From Pseudomonas abietaniphila (lineage in GTDB: Bacteria; Pseudomonadota; Gammaproteobacteria; Pseudomonadales; Pseudomonadaceae): a stretch of DNA of 64,000 nucleotides. The position numbers were made by a program, and so were the translations under genes. The stretch is from assembly GCF_900100795.1 (NCBI RefSeq), contig NZ_FNCO01000008.1:62001-126000 (forward strand). Direction: 5' to 3'. Of this stretch, positions 51,904-61,300 are shown one piece after another; the stretch's first letter is position 1; the number at the start of each line of letters is the position of its first letter. The notes beneath the pieces are model-generated. The model saw nothing but the letters and a program-made list of their open reading frames with translations, was not told the origin of the DNA and ran no database searches.

Positions 51904-52359
51904 ATGAAAGTCGCCATTGTTTCGGGCTCGGTGTACGGCTCGGCCGAAGAAGTTGCCCGACACGCCCAGCAGATTATCAAGGACGCCGGCCACGAGGTCT
52001 TGTTCAATCCGCGCGTCAGTCTGGCGGATCTGCAAGCCTTCGCCCCCGAGGCCTTTCTGGCTGTCACCTCGACGACCGGCCTGGGTGAGTTGCCGGACAA
52101 CCTTCAGCCGCTCTACTCGCAGATCCGAGACGTATTGCCTGCTGCATGGCGCGGATTGCCGGGCGGCGTCATTGCCCTGGGCGACGCCAGTTATGGCGAT
52201 ACCTTCTGTGGCGGCGGCGAGCAGATGCGAGAGCTGTTCATGGAGCTTGGGGTGCGTGAAGTGCAGGACATGTTGCGTCTGGACGCCAGCGAAACCGTTA
52301 ACCCTGAAGGCGACGCCGAACCTTGGCTGGCTGACTTCGTGAGCAAGCTCGGCGCCTGA
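51904..52359 (+). CDS. Flavodoxin
   Basis: 151-residue FMN electron carrier of the MioC/flavodoxin fold. The phosphate-binding loop is SGSVYGSAEE (about residues 7-16), and further FMN loops are STTGLGELPDN (about 56-66) and LGDASYGDTFCGGGEQ (about 90-105). The ATG at 51904 gives family length. Divergent from the LOV gene across about 100 bases, convergent with the LysR gene. Confidence 0.92.
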   Translation: MKVAIVSGSVYGSAEEVARHAQQIIKDAGHEVLFNPRVSLADLQAFAPEAFLAVTSTTGLGELPDNLQPLYSQIRDVLPAAWRGLPGGVIALGDASYGDTFCGGGEQMRELFMELGVREVQDMLRLDASETVNPEGDAEPWLADFVSKLGA

Positions 52360-52362
52360 CAT

Positions 52363-53235
52363 CTACTGCCTTAGCAGCGCCAGCCAGGCTTGGGCGGCTT
52401 TGGACAGATAAGCGCCTTCACGCCAGATGAAAGCGATGTCCCAGCGAAGTTGGGTCGGTGCCTTTAACGTGACATGCACGACGCCTGGCCTGACCAGCGC
52501 CTTGGCGACCACCTGAGGCAACAGCACCACGCCTTGACCCGCCGCGACCAGTGCAGCAAGGAAGTCGGCCTGTCCGCTACGCCCACCTTCTTTGGGGGTG
52601 AAGCCGACCTGCTGGCAAGCCTGCAACAACCGGTCATTGAGCACGAAGCTGCGCTGATATAGCAGAAACGGCGTGTCGGCCAGTTGGCTCAGTTCGACTT
52701 CTTTCAGGTGAGCCAGCGGATGGTCGGCAGGGAGCAGCGCATCCAGCGGTTCGTCGCAGAAAGGCTGGGACGCAAACGCGGGATCATCCGGTGTAAGGCT
52801 TGCGCCCAACTCGAGTTCGCCCGTCATCACGGCCTGTTCGATGGCGCGGCTGCCGCCTTCAAGCAGGTGAATGGTGACGTTTGGATACAGCCGACGGTAT
52901 TCGGCAAACGCCTTGGCAAACAAAGTGTCGCTGCCCAGCATGGGCAATCCCAAATGCAATTCGCCGCGCGCCAGGTTGCTCAAATCGTCCAGCTCGCGCA
53001 GCAAGCCATTGCGCAGCATGAGCATTTCCTCTGCCCGGTGATGCACGACCTTGCCCGCAGCCGTGAGGGTGACCTGTGAACCGTGCCGATCCAGCAGCGT
53101 CACGCCCAGGCTTTCCTCCAGTTGAGCCACCTGTTTGCTCACTGCCGACTGGCTGATGAACAACGTCCGTGCCGCCTGGGTGAAGCCGCCCTCGCGCACG
53201 ACTTCGACGAAACTGCGCAGCTGTTTGAATTCCAT
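52363..53235 (-). CDS. LysR family regulator
   Basis: 290 residues. N-terminal winged HTH at about residues 1-60 (MEFKQLRSFVEVVREGGFTQ then AARTLFISQSAVSKQVAQLE). Periplasmic-binding-protein-like effector domain at about 90-290. Divergent from a CidA/LrgA-LrgB pair, so it is the likely regulator of that operon, like CidR in Gram-positives. Inducer unknown; acetate or pyruvate overflow signals control related systems. Confidence 0.93.
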   Translation of the reverse strand: MEFKQLRSFVEVVREGGFTQAARTLFISQSAVSKQVAQLEESLGVTLLDRHGSQVTLTAAGKVVHHRAEEMLMLRNGLLRELDDLSNLARGELHLGLPMLGSDTLFAKAFAEYRRLYPNVTIHLLEGGSRAIEQAVMTGELELGASLTPDDPAFASQPFCDEPLDALLPADHPLAHLKEVELSQLADTPFLLYQRSFVLNDRLLQACQQVGFTPKEGGRSGQADFLAALVAAGQGVVLLPQVVAKALVRPGVVHVTLKAPTQLRWDIAFIWREGAYLSKAAQAWLALLRQ

Positions 53236-53352
53236 GCAATCGAGCGCCTGCTTCTAATGGATATGGCGCGAGTATGGCGAATTTGATTCCGTTCTGGAAT
53301 AGTTAAAAGTCTTACAATTCGTTTTTGGGATGGTAGATGAATCGATAGACTG

Positions 53353-53369
53353 CAGTCCTCAGAGGACTG
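53353..53369. promoter_or_regulatory. Perfect 17-bp palindrome over the CidA/LrgA ribosome-binding site
   Basis: CAGTCCTCAGAGGACTG is an exact 8-bp inverted repeat around A, ending 7 bases before the CidA/LrgA start. GAGG on its right arm is the only good Shine-Dalgarno, so the RNA hairpin would hide it; as DNA it could be a regulator site. Confidence 0.55.
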
Positions 53370-53376
53370 AAAGACC

Positions 53377-53763
53377 ATGAAACGTTTAGCTCGTCTCGCC
53401 CGCATCACGGCCGAACTCACTGCCTTGTTGGCGGTTTATCAGGTTGGCTGCGAGATCGCGTCCTGGCTGAACTGGCCGATCCCGGGTGGCGTGATCGGAC
53501 TGGCTTTGTTGCTGCTGACCTTCGCTACAGGCCTTGTGAAGCCCTCGACGCTGCAAACCGGTGCAGGCCTGCTGCTCGCCGAGATGCTGCTGTTCTTCAT
53601 TCCGCCGCTGATGAGTCTGCTGGACTACGGGACCCTGGTGCGCACTGAGGGCTGGCGCATCATGCTGGTGATCGGTTTCAGCACGTTGATGGTGATGGTG
53701 GTCACGGCGTTCACCGTCGAAATGGTCTGTCGTCTCAGAGATCGCTCGGAGGGCAAGGCATGA
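53377..53763 (+). CDS. CidA/LrgA family holin-like protein
   Basis: 128-residue inner-membrane protein with four hydrophobic segments. The family motif WPIPGGVIGLALLLL is at about residues 33-47. CidA/LrgA proteins act with LrgB/CidB in controlled lysis or in export of small acids. Overlaps the LrgB gene by 4 bases (ATGA). Confidence 0.92.
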   Translation: MKRLARLARITAELTALLAVYQVGCEIASWLNWPIPGGVIGLALLLLTFATGLVKPSTLQTGAGLLLAEMLLFFIPPLMSLLDYGTLVRTEGWRIMLVIGFSTLMVMVVTAFTVEMVCRLRDRSEGKA

Positions 53764-54446
53764 CATTCGAGCCGATGCCGATCTTCTGGCTGCTGATCAC
53801 GGTCCTGGCCTACGTTTCCAGCCGTTGGCTGTACCGCCGCACAGGGCGGTATCTGCTGTCGCCACTGATTCTGGTGCCCACCGTGCTGCTGGCGATTGCT
53901 TTGCCCCTGCACACCGCGTACGCCGAATATTCCACCAACACCCATTGGCTGATGCTGGTCCTCGGCCCGGTCACCGTGGCGTTTGCCATCCCCATCTGGC
54001 AGCAGCGCGCGTTGCTGGCGCGCCATTGGCATGCGCTGTTGATCGGCATGCTCGCGGGCAGTGCGGCCTCGATTGCCAGCTCGTTCGGTCTGTCCAAAGT
54101 GTTTGCCCTGGACACCTCGGTGGCGATGTCGCTGGTGCCTCGTTCCATTACCACACCCTTCGCGATGCCGCTGGCCCATGACCTGGGCGGGGTTCCAGAG
54201 TTGACCGCCGTATTCGTGATGTGTACCGGCGTGTTCGGTGCCGCGCTGGGCGGCGTGTTGCTCAAATGGCTGCCATTGCGGACTGCGCTGGCCCGCGGCG
54301 CGCTGTTCGGCGTGGGGGCGCACGGCGCCGGTGTGAGCCGGGCGCGAGAAGTGGGCGGCGAAGAAGGTTCGGTGGCCGGACTGGTCATGGTGCTGACCGG
54401 ATTGTTGAATCTGTTTGCAGCGCCGCTGTTGGTCTGGATGCTCTGA
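53760..54446 (+). CDS. LrgB/CidB family membrane protein
   Basis: 228-residue inner-membrane protein with about seven hydrophobic helices. Signature segments are PRSITTPFAMPLA (about residues 130-142) and RGALFGVGAHGAGVSRAREVG (about 179-199). Partner of the upstream CidA/LrgA protein, translated by coupled start. Proposed functions range from murein hydrolase export to pyruvate or glycolate transport. Confidence 0.93.
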   Translation: MTFEPMPIFWLLITVLAYVSSRWLYRRTGRYLLSPLILVPTVLLAIALPLHTAYAEYSTNTHWLMLVLGPVTVAFAIPIWQQRALLARHWHALLIGMLAGSAASIASSFGLSKVFALDTSVAMSLVPRSITTPFAMPLAHDLGGVPELTAVFVMCTGVFGAALGGVLLKWLPLRTALARGALFGVGAHGAGVSRAREVGGEEGSVAGLVMVLTGLLNLFAAPLLVWML

Positions 54447-54584
54447 GAGTCTTGTTCCAGAGCCCTCAGAGCGGTGTTGACTCGCCGGGCCATTAAGGTG
54501 GCTGCCAAGGCAAGTACCGCGAAGCCAACGGCTGTCTAGACTGCTGATCCATTAGAGCAGAATAACCGCCGAGGAACGCCGATC

Positions 54585-55385
54585 GTGAATGTCGCACAGG
54601 CCGTCGCCGATACCGTCAGCCCCATCAATCCCACCGTCAAGGATCAGGTCAGCCCTGCTGAATGGCAGACCCGGGTCGATCTTGCGGCCTGTTATCGGCT
54701 GGTCGCCCTGCATGGCTGGGATGATCTGATTTTCACGCACATCTCGGCCAAGATTCCCGGCACTGAAGACTTCCTGATCAACCCTTACGGTTTGATGTTT
54801 CATGAGATCACTGCGTCGAGCCTCGTCAAGGTCGATCAGTCGGGCAAGAAGCTCATGGACAGTCCTTACGACATCAACCCCGCCGGATACACCATTCACA
54901 GTGCGGTGCATGAGGTTCGTCACGACGTGGCCTGCGTCATGCACACCCACACGGCCGCAGGGGTCGCCGTTTCGGCGCAGAAGCAGGGCGTGTTGCCGAT
55001 CAGCCAACAGTCGCTGTTCGTGCTGGCGAGTCTGGCGTATCACGCGTATGAAGGCGTCGCGTTGAATCATGACGAGAAAGCGCGGCTGCAAGCGGATCTG
55101 GGCGCCTGCAGCTTCCTCATGCTCAATAACCACGGTTTGCTGACCTGTGGCTCCAGCATTGCCGACACCTTCCTCATGATGTTCACCTTTCAGCGTGCCT
55201 GCGAAATCCAGGTGCTTGCCCAGGGCGGCGGGGCTGAATTGATCCCCATCGACGGGCAGATCCTCGCTGGCGCCAAAGCAATGATCGCCGGCGTGACCCG
55301 CAGCGCCGAGGGCATGGGCGGAGCATTGGCCTGGCCAGCCCTGTTGCGCAAACTCGACCAGTTTTCGCCGGGGTATTCGCAGTAA
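54585..55385 (+). CDS. Class II aldolase/adducin domain protein
   Basis: 266-residue metal-dependent enzyme of the fuculose-phosphate aldolase fold. Metal-binding His pair in CVMHTHTAAGVAVS (about residues 117-130) and a third His in NNHGLLTCG (about 181-189). The reaction is unknown; proteins of this subgroup without sugar-phosphate context are common in catabolic clusters. Start is GTG at 54585, with GAGGAA 8 bases upstream. Its TAA overlaps the ATG of the next gene, so translation is coupled. Confidence 0.88.
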   Translation: MNVAQAVADTVSPINPTVKDQVSPAEWQTRVDLAACYRLVALHGWDDLIFTHISAKIPGTEDFLINPYGLMFHEITASSLVKVDQSGKKLMDSPYDINPAGYTIHSAVHEVRHDVACVMHTHTAAGVAVSAQKQGVLPISQQSLFVLASLAYHAYEGVALNHDEKARLQADLGACSFLMLNNHGLLTCGSSIADTFLMMFTFQRACEIQVLAQGGGAELIPIDGQILAGAKAMIAGVTRSAEGMGGALAWPALLRKLDQFSPGYSQ

Positions 55386-56359
55386 TGAGGCCGGCGGAGA
55401 TCCCTCTCAGCGTCTGGCGCACGCAGGGGCACGACTTCGTGTTTCGCGGGCAGACCATTCGTTATTGGGTGGCCGGGCAGGGCGAGCCGCTGTTATTGAT
55501 TCACGGCTTTCCTACTGCCAGTTGGGACTGGAATTACCTGTGGCAGCCGTTGAGCCGTCAGTACCAGGTGATTGCCTGCGACATGCTGGGTTTCGGTGAT
55601 TCGGCCAAACCCCGCGATCACGATTACAGCCTCGTGGAACAGGCCGACCTGCAGCAGGCGTTGCTGGATCACTTGCAGGTGCAGCAGCCGGTTCATGTTC
55701 TGGCCCATGACTACGGCGACAGCGTGGCCCAGGAACTGCTGGCCAGGCACCGTGAAGGCAGCTTCGCGATGGCCAGCTGCGTGTTTCTCAACGGCGGCCT
55801 GTTCCCGGAAACCCATCGCGCGCTACTGGTGCAGAAGCTGTTGCTGAGTCCGGTGGGCTGGCTGGTGGGGCGGACCTTTGACCGCTGCAGCCTGGACCGC
55901 GACTTCAGCCGTATTTTCGGGCCGAACACGCGCCCCAGCGAAAGTGAACTGGATGATTTCTGGAGCCTGATTTCAAATAATCGCGGGCACCACATCCTGT
56001 ACCGGCTGATCAGCTACATTCCCGAACGTCTTGTCCAGCGCGAGCGCTGGGTGCAGGCCATGCAGAGCAGTCAGGTGCCAATGCGCCTTATCAACGGCGC
56101 CATGGATCCGGTCTCCGGGGAGCACATGGTCGAGCGTTACCGCGAGCTGATTGCCGACCCGGACACCGTGACGATCCCTGATATCGGTCGTTACCCACAC
56201 ACCGAAGCGCCAGCGCTGGTGCTGCGTCATTATCAACGCTTTCGTGCCGACATTGCCGAGCGCAGGCCTTGCACCGTGCCGCCTCGCGCCGTCCAGAACA
56301 ACAAAATCCCCGATCATCCCTTTGCGTTATCGAGCACCATTCAGAGTGCCTCGTGTTGA
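55385..56359 (+). CDS. Alpha/beta hydrolase, epoxide hydrolase/dehalogenase-like
   Basis: 324-residue hydrolase. Oxyanion motif HGFPTASWDW (about residues 40-49). The nucleophile elbow AHDYGDSVA (about 107-115) carries Asp rather than Ser, as in epoxide hydrolases and haloalkane dehalogenases. The acid is probably in GAMDPVSG (about 240-247) and the His in GRYPHTEAP (about 266-274). Coupled to the upstream aldolase-family gene; substrate unknown, possibly part of one degradative route with the SDR gene downstream. Confidence 0.88.
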   Translation: MRPAEIPLSVWRTQGHDFVFRGQTIRYWVAGQGEPLLLIHGFPTASWDWNYLWQPLSRQYQVIACDMLGFGDSAKPRDHDYSLVEQADLQQALLDHLQVQQPVHVLAHDYGDSVAQELLARHREGSFAMASCVFLNGGLFPETHRALLVQKLLLSPVGWLVGRTFDRCSLDRDFSRIFGPNTRPSESELDDFWSLISNNRGHHILYRLISYIPERLVQRERWVQAMQSSQVPMRLINGAMDPVSGEHMVERYRELIADPDTVTIPDIGRYPHTEAPALVLRHYQRFRADIAERRPCTVPPRAVQNNKIPDHPFALSSTIQSASC

Positions 56360-56485
56360 TTGTGACCAGCGCATGACTGGTTGACACTCGATGACTGTTT
56401 CGCGCGTTCTTGACCCATCTGCCAAGCCAGAGCGCGCCCGCAAGCCGGGCGCGGAGAACGAGCACCACCATCGGGGGAGAGCAAC

Positions 56486-57397
56486 ATGAGTGAATCCGTA
56501 CGTTTCGAAGACAAAGTCGTGATCGTCACGGGCGCGGGCGGCGGGCTGGGACGCGCGCACGCGCTGTTGTTCGCTCGACACGGTGCACGCGTTGTCGTCA
56601 ACGACCTGGGCGGTTCGGCCCACGGAGAGGGTGCCAATGCCTCGGCGGCCGATCGGGTCGTGGGGGAAATTCGCGAACTGGGCGGTCAGGCCGTGGCCAA
56701 CCATGATTCAGTCACCGATGGCGACAAGATCGTGCAAAACGCGCTGGATGCGTTTGGGCGAGTCGATGTCGTGGTCAACAATGCCGGCATCCTGCGCGAC
56801 AAGAGCTTCGCCAAGATGGAGGACGCCGACTGGGACCTGGTTTACCGCGTTCACGTTGAGGGCGCTTACAAAGTGACCCGCGCCGCGTGGCCACACCTTC
56901 GGGAGCAAAACTACGGCCGCGTGATCTTCACGTCTTCTACGTCCGGCATCTATGGCAACTTCGGTCAGTCCAACTACGGCATGGCCAAGTTGGGGCTTTA
57001 CGGCCTGACCCGCACGCTGGCCCTCGAAGGCCGTAAAAACAACATCCTGGTCAACGCCATCGCGCCCACCGGCGGCACGCGCATGACCGAAGGCCTGATC
57101 CCGGCCAGCGTCTTCGAACTGCTCAAACCTGAACTGGTCAGCCCGCTGGTGGTGTACCTGGGCAGCGAGCAATGCCAGGACAGCGCCGGGCTCTACGAAG
57201 TCGGCGGCGGCTGGATGGGCAAAGTGCGTTGGGAGCGCAGCCTCGGCGCCGGTTTCGACCCGCGGGCAGGCTTCACCCCGGAGGACGTCGCGGCGCAATG
57301 GGGCGCCATCGGCGACTTCACCGACGCCGCCCACCCAGCGGACAACGTCGAGGCCTTGAAAGAAATGATGGCGAACTTGCAGAAGTTTGGCGGCTGA
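56486..57397 (+). CDS. SDR oxidoreductase, 3-hydroxyacyl-CoA dehydrogenase (MFE-2-like)
   Basis: 303-residue short-chain dehydrogenase. NAD(P) motif VTGAGGGLGRAHALLFA (about residues 14-30), NNAG at about 97-100, catalytic Ser in FTSSTSGIYGN and Tyr/Lys in SNYGMAKLG (about 168-176). The extended C-terminus (GWMGKVRWERSLG) matches the dehydrogenase part of peroxisomal multifunctional enzyme type 2, so beta-oxidation of an acyl-CoA is the best guess. Third gene after the aldolase/hydrolase pair; ends at a terminator. Confidence 0.88.
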   Translation: MSESVRFEDKVVIVTGAGGGLGRAHALLFARHGARVVVNDLGGSAHGEGANASAADRVVGEIRELGGQAVANHDSVTDGDKIVQNALDAFGRVDVVVNNAGILRDKSFAKMEDADWDLVYRVHVEGAYKVTRAAWPHLREQNYGRVIFTSSTSGIYGNFGQSNYGMAKLGLYGLTRTLALEGRKNNILVNAIAPTGGTRMTEGLIPASVFELLKPELVSPLVVYLGSEQCQDSAGLYEVGGGWMGKVRWERSLGAGFDPRAGFTPEDVAAQWGAIGDFTDAAHPADNVEALKEMMANLQKFGG

Positions 57398-57417
57398 TTC
57401 ATTTCTGTGTGGCTGAA

Positions 57418-57452
57418 AGCGGCCAGTTCGAGTGATCGATCTGGCCGTTTTT
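57418..57452 (+). terminator. Rho-independent terminator after the SDR gene
   Basis: CGGCCAG (57420-57426) pairs with CTGGCCG (57441-57447) followed by TTTTT. Confidence 0.85.
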
Positions 57453-57586
57453 GTAGGAGGGTTGTTTCGCTATTTGTAGGATTGTTCTCTAAATAAGGCA
57501 ATGATTCCTTCTTCGAGAACAACGGTTCAACTTGCCTGGCCCGCGCCCGACATCCCTGAAGACCACGTTTATCTTCGGGAGGCAGC

Positions 57587-58111
57587 ATGATTGGTAATTT
57601 GAGCAAGGTGGATCAACGGCTGAAAACGTACTTCGCCGTTCCAGACAAACGCTTTGAGGTGAAGTCTGGGTTAAGTCCTCAGGAAGAAGCGGTGAAGCAG
57701 CGGGTGCGTCAGTATTGGGCGGACAAGAGCATCCCGGAATCCAAAAAGCTCGAAGGCCTGAACATCGATTTGAGCGGGTTTGATCCTCGGAAAACCAGTA
57801 ACCGACAATTGCTGGAAGTCGGAACGTTGTTGGCAGAGCAAGGATTGATCGATACCGACCTTGTCCAGTCACTCTCCAATTTGAATGCAAAGTTTGATGC
57901 GGCAGGGAAAAATATCACGATGGATACGGGATTGAACGCTTACGAATATTTAACGTCGCAGTTCAAACGATTGACGGACCCTGTCTATAACGGGAATGAA
58001 ATAGCCGAGGGCGAGTTGATAGAGGTCAATGCATCCCTTTCTGTATTGATGGCACTCGAGAAGTACGGCAAGGCGCCTCGCGAAAGATCGTTGGTCAATA
58101 TTCGTGTATGA
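57587..58111 (+). CDS. Hypothetical protein (174 aa) upstream of toxin-like gene
   Basis: Not recognised. Hydrophilic, mostly helical-looking protein with no signal peptide, membrane helix or cysteine (MIGNLSKVDQRLKTYFAVPD...). GGGAGG just before the ATG gives a very strong ribosome-binding site. Codon use is less G+C-biased in its second half. It lies 265 bases upstream of the large DUF6543-like gene on the same strand and may be an accessory or substrate-like partner of it, which is inference from position only. Confidence 0.65.
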   Translation: MIGNLSKVDQRLKTYFAVPDKRFEVKSGLSPQEEAVKQRVRQYWADKSIPESKKLEGLNIDLSGFDPRKTSNRQLLEVGTLLAEQGLIDTDLVQSLSNLNAKFDAAGKNITMDTGLNAYEYLTSQFKRLTDPVYNGNEIAEGELIEVNASLSVLMALEKYGKAPRERSLVNIRV

Positions 58112-58376
58112 CGCCATGGAAAGCCTGCAGATTTTAGAGTGCCGTTCCTTGTTCTGATGATGCCAAGACCTGCTCTCTCAAATAAGCAGGGGAAACAGGT
58201 TCGCTCTCTAATTTTCCTACACGCCACGTCGGTCATAAATTCTCGCGCGATACATAATTATTGATCGAACGTGGCGTCTCTACCGTTTCATGGGTGCTCA
58301 TTTTCATTATTTGTCTGTTTTCCCGATCGGCTGGATGCCGGGAGGGGGACGAATAATCAACCTTGGAGCTACACCG

Positions 58377-61300
58377 ATGAACGATTCAGCAACTACCTTG
58401 ACCCCCTCCGAGGGGCGTCCCGAATACATGACGCAGCAACTGGCCAACCTGACCGAGGCCTGCGCGCAGTCCAGTGAGCTGTTGGCTCAAAACATGACCT
58501 TGCGGGAAGTCGCGTCGAACCTGCTTGCTGGCACTGTCAGGTCGACCGGTCTGAAGGTTTCCAGTGCAGATGCCATTTTCTTCAACCGCCTCGACAGCGA
58601 TCAGCACATTGCCTCGATTGCGCTGCCTGATTTGCTCGTAGACGCCATGCGTCACGGTGATTCGGTGCTGGAGAATGTCGGTGCAGCATTCTTTACCCGA
58701 CACGATTCGCTCGATGCCGAACATGCGCTTTCTCCCGGGCACAATCAGGACTTGAGAAAGGCCGTCGTGCATCTTTCAGGCACCCTGTCCGAGTCCTATC
58801 AAGCGCAGCTCGACGGGTTTTGGCAAAAACCTGTTCCGGCGTCTGACGGCCAGCAGCCCGTGGGGACGACGGTCGAGGCGCTGATACGTCAGCAGTGTTC
58901 GGCGCTGGACACCGAACTTGTGTTGTGTGGGTATTCGGCGATGGTCTCCACGCAGGAGCAGAAATGGCTGTCAGGCGTGATCGAGGGCAGTTCAACCGAT
59001 GGTGTATTTGGTCTGACATGGACCATCGCCGACGGTACCCGGGTGAGGGTGCCTTCAGCCTACGTCGTGAGTGAGTCCATACAGGACGACGGGCAACCTG
59101 CAGGCGTGACTTTCCTGATCATGCCAGCGCGCGGTATAGAGCGTTTCGAATCCGTTGACAGGCTGCGAGAGGGCTTGAGCAGCAAGCTGGCCGGCCCACT
59201 GAAGGATGCCTTATTGATCAGGGACCTCGTGCAGTTTGGCGATCCGGGCGCTGTCGACCCATGCGCGTGGACATTCGAGGCCATGAACGATTCCCTCATC
59301 AACACTCATGTGCATGAGGTGCGGCATAAGCAGACCGAGGATTGCCGGTTTTTGCTGGCGCAGGGGCATGACGAAACCGACCGCCAGGTGTTCTATACGC
59401 AATTGGAGCGCGTACAAACCTGTGCTCATCTCGACGAGGCCATGGGGCAGAGCTTCAATTCATGGGTAGCCAAACTGAGCGAGATCGCAGAACCCCATTG
59501 GCGCAAGTATGGCGATGCCGGAGAGAAAGCGTATTTGATTCGTCTGGAGCATGCTCACGCTGATCGTAGAAGGAAAGTGGACGAGCTGTTCGGTCACCTC
59601 CACTCCCTCGAAACATTCGCTCAAGCAGAGATGACGCAGTACATGCGCCACCATTTGGGCCGGGCTATCGATCCGAGTCAGGTCCGGATCAACGTTCACG
59701 ACACTATCGAACTCAGGCTGGATGATTCACTGCACACCGTTTACGACTACTCGCTCCTGGAGTTCGCTGTCCAGGGGATGCCGATTGTCGCGTCAAGAAT
59801 GAGATTTTCACCTTCGCCCGATCAGCTACACGCCGATTTTTCCGCCGCATTCGTCAAGGAAATGCTCGATCAGCTGAATCTTCACGCTCGCTATGAAAAA
59901 GCGCTGGAGCAGCGCATGAATGACGAAAACGTGTTGCATGCCATGACTCGCCATCGCGACAGCGCGATAGCCCTCAGCGCCCACGCTGCAAAGATGCAGG
60001 GGCATTTACAGCAGGACCGCAGTCATGATCTCGTTCACATGATCCGCGGTGACCTGACGCCCGCGGGAACCGTTCACTGCGTTGGCAGCCTCCACCTGAC
60101 TGCTACCGATTCACGCTTCAGGGACATGATTGTCATCGCGGAGCGCACGCAGACCGATGAGCATTTCGTGCTGTATGCCCCTGGCGGCCCCAACGGACGC
60201 GATTTCTTCGAATTTCGTTCATGGCGCGAATTGAGCTTTCAAGTCGGAGGATGGCTGTCTGACGAGTCTGGCCGCACCTACCTCCATGATCAGTTGTTCG
60301 GCCCTTCCAAGTCCGAAGCGATTGCCTTCCTTAACGAGACTCAACTGACGCCTTCTCTTTGGGGTGCCGACAGTTGTCGGTTCGTGGGCAGTACGGGGCC
60401 GAACTTCGAAAGCAATCTGGCCGGCCTGGTCCGGCAAAAGGCGCTGAGCAGCTTTCCTTTTTTCAATGGGGAGGCAAGATCGGTCGCCGACTTGCCATCG
60501 TCTGCCAATGCTTCGATTCTCGCGATGTTAAATGCCCGAATCACCGGGTTGAATAGCGTGTTCGCCAAGCTCAGTCCGAGTTTGATGCCGTTGCGTGATT
60601 ATGTTCAGAAGGAGACGAGCAAGCTACTCAATGCGTATCTGCAAAGCGCCGGTTATGCGGGGCATGTCGACCCTGACACGTTGTACCTGGGGCTTGGCAT
60701 TCCTTATACCGAAACGCCTGATTTCGGCGAAAGCAGTGATTTGCGATCGCTGACGGACCTGATGATGCATGGCAGCGACGACATCAAACGCTACAGTCCG
60801 CACATCCATCTGTACTCGTCGGTCGGACTGGACGTGACCCGTTTTCCATCGAAGCTGATCAGTTTCATGGATAAACAGATACGGGAGGCGGATCTGGCGG
60901 CTCACTACATGAATCATCTGAACAGTGAGTTTCTGGAGCGCAAGAATCCGCTTCATCATCGTCGTAAAGCGTTGCTCGGAAAACGTATTCAGTACGAGAT
61001 GACCCGGGGAGCGTTGGTCATGTTTCACCAAGGTCATCTGACGTTGGCTCAATATACCTGGCTGTGCCAAACAATCGACGGACTTGCGGTGGGCGCGCCG
61101 GTCATCTCCTCAGTCGAGAATACGGCGGTGTCGGCACTCAGGATCGCCGGTCAGATTATTGAGGGCGTCTATATATTCAGGGATTTTAATAGCCAGGACC
61201 CGGCATACAACGTGTTGTATACGCCAGGTGCGCCAGATGGACTTGAATATCGACCGCTGTCTGACTTCGCCCAATTGTTGGGTTCCGAGAAGATGCGAAC

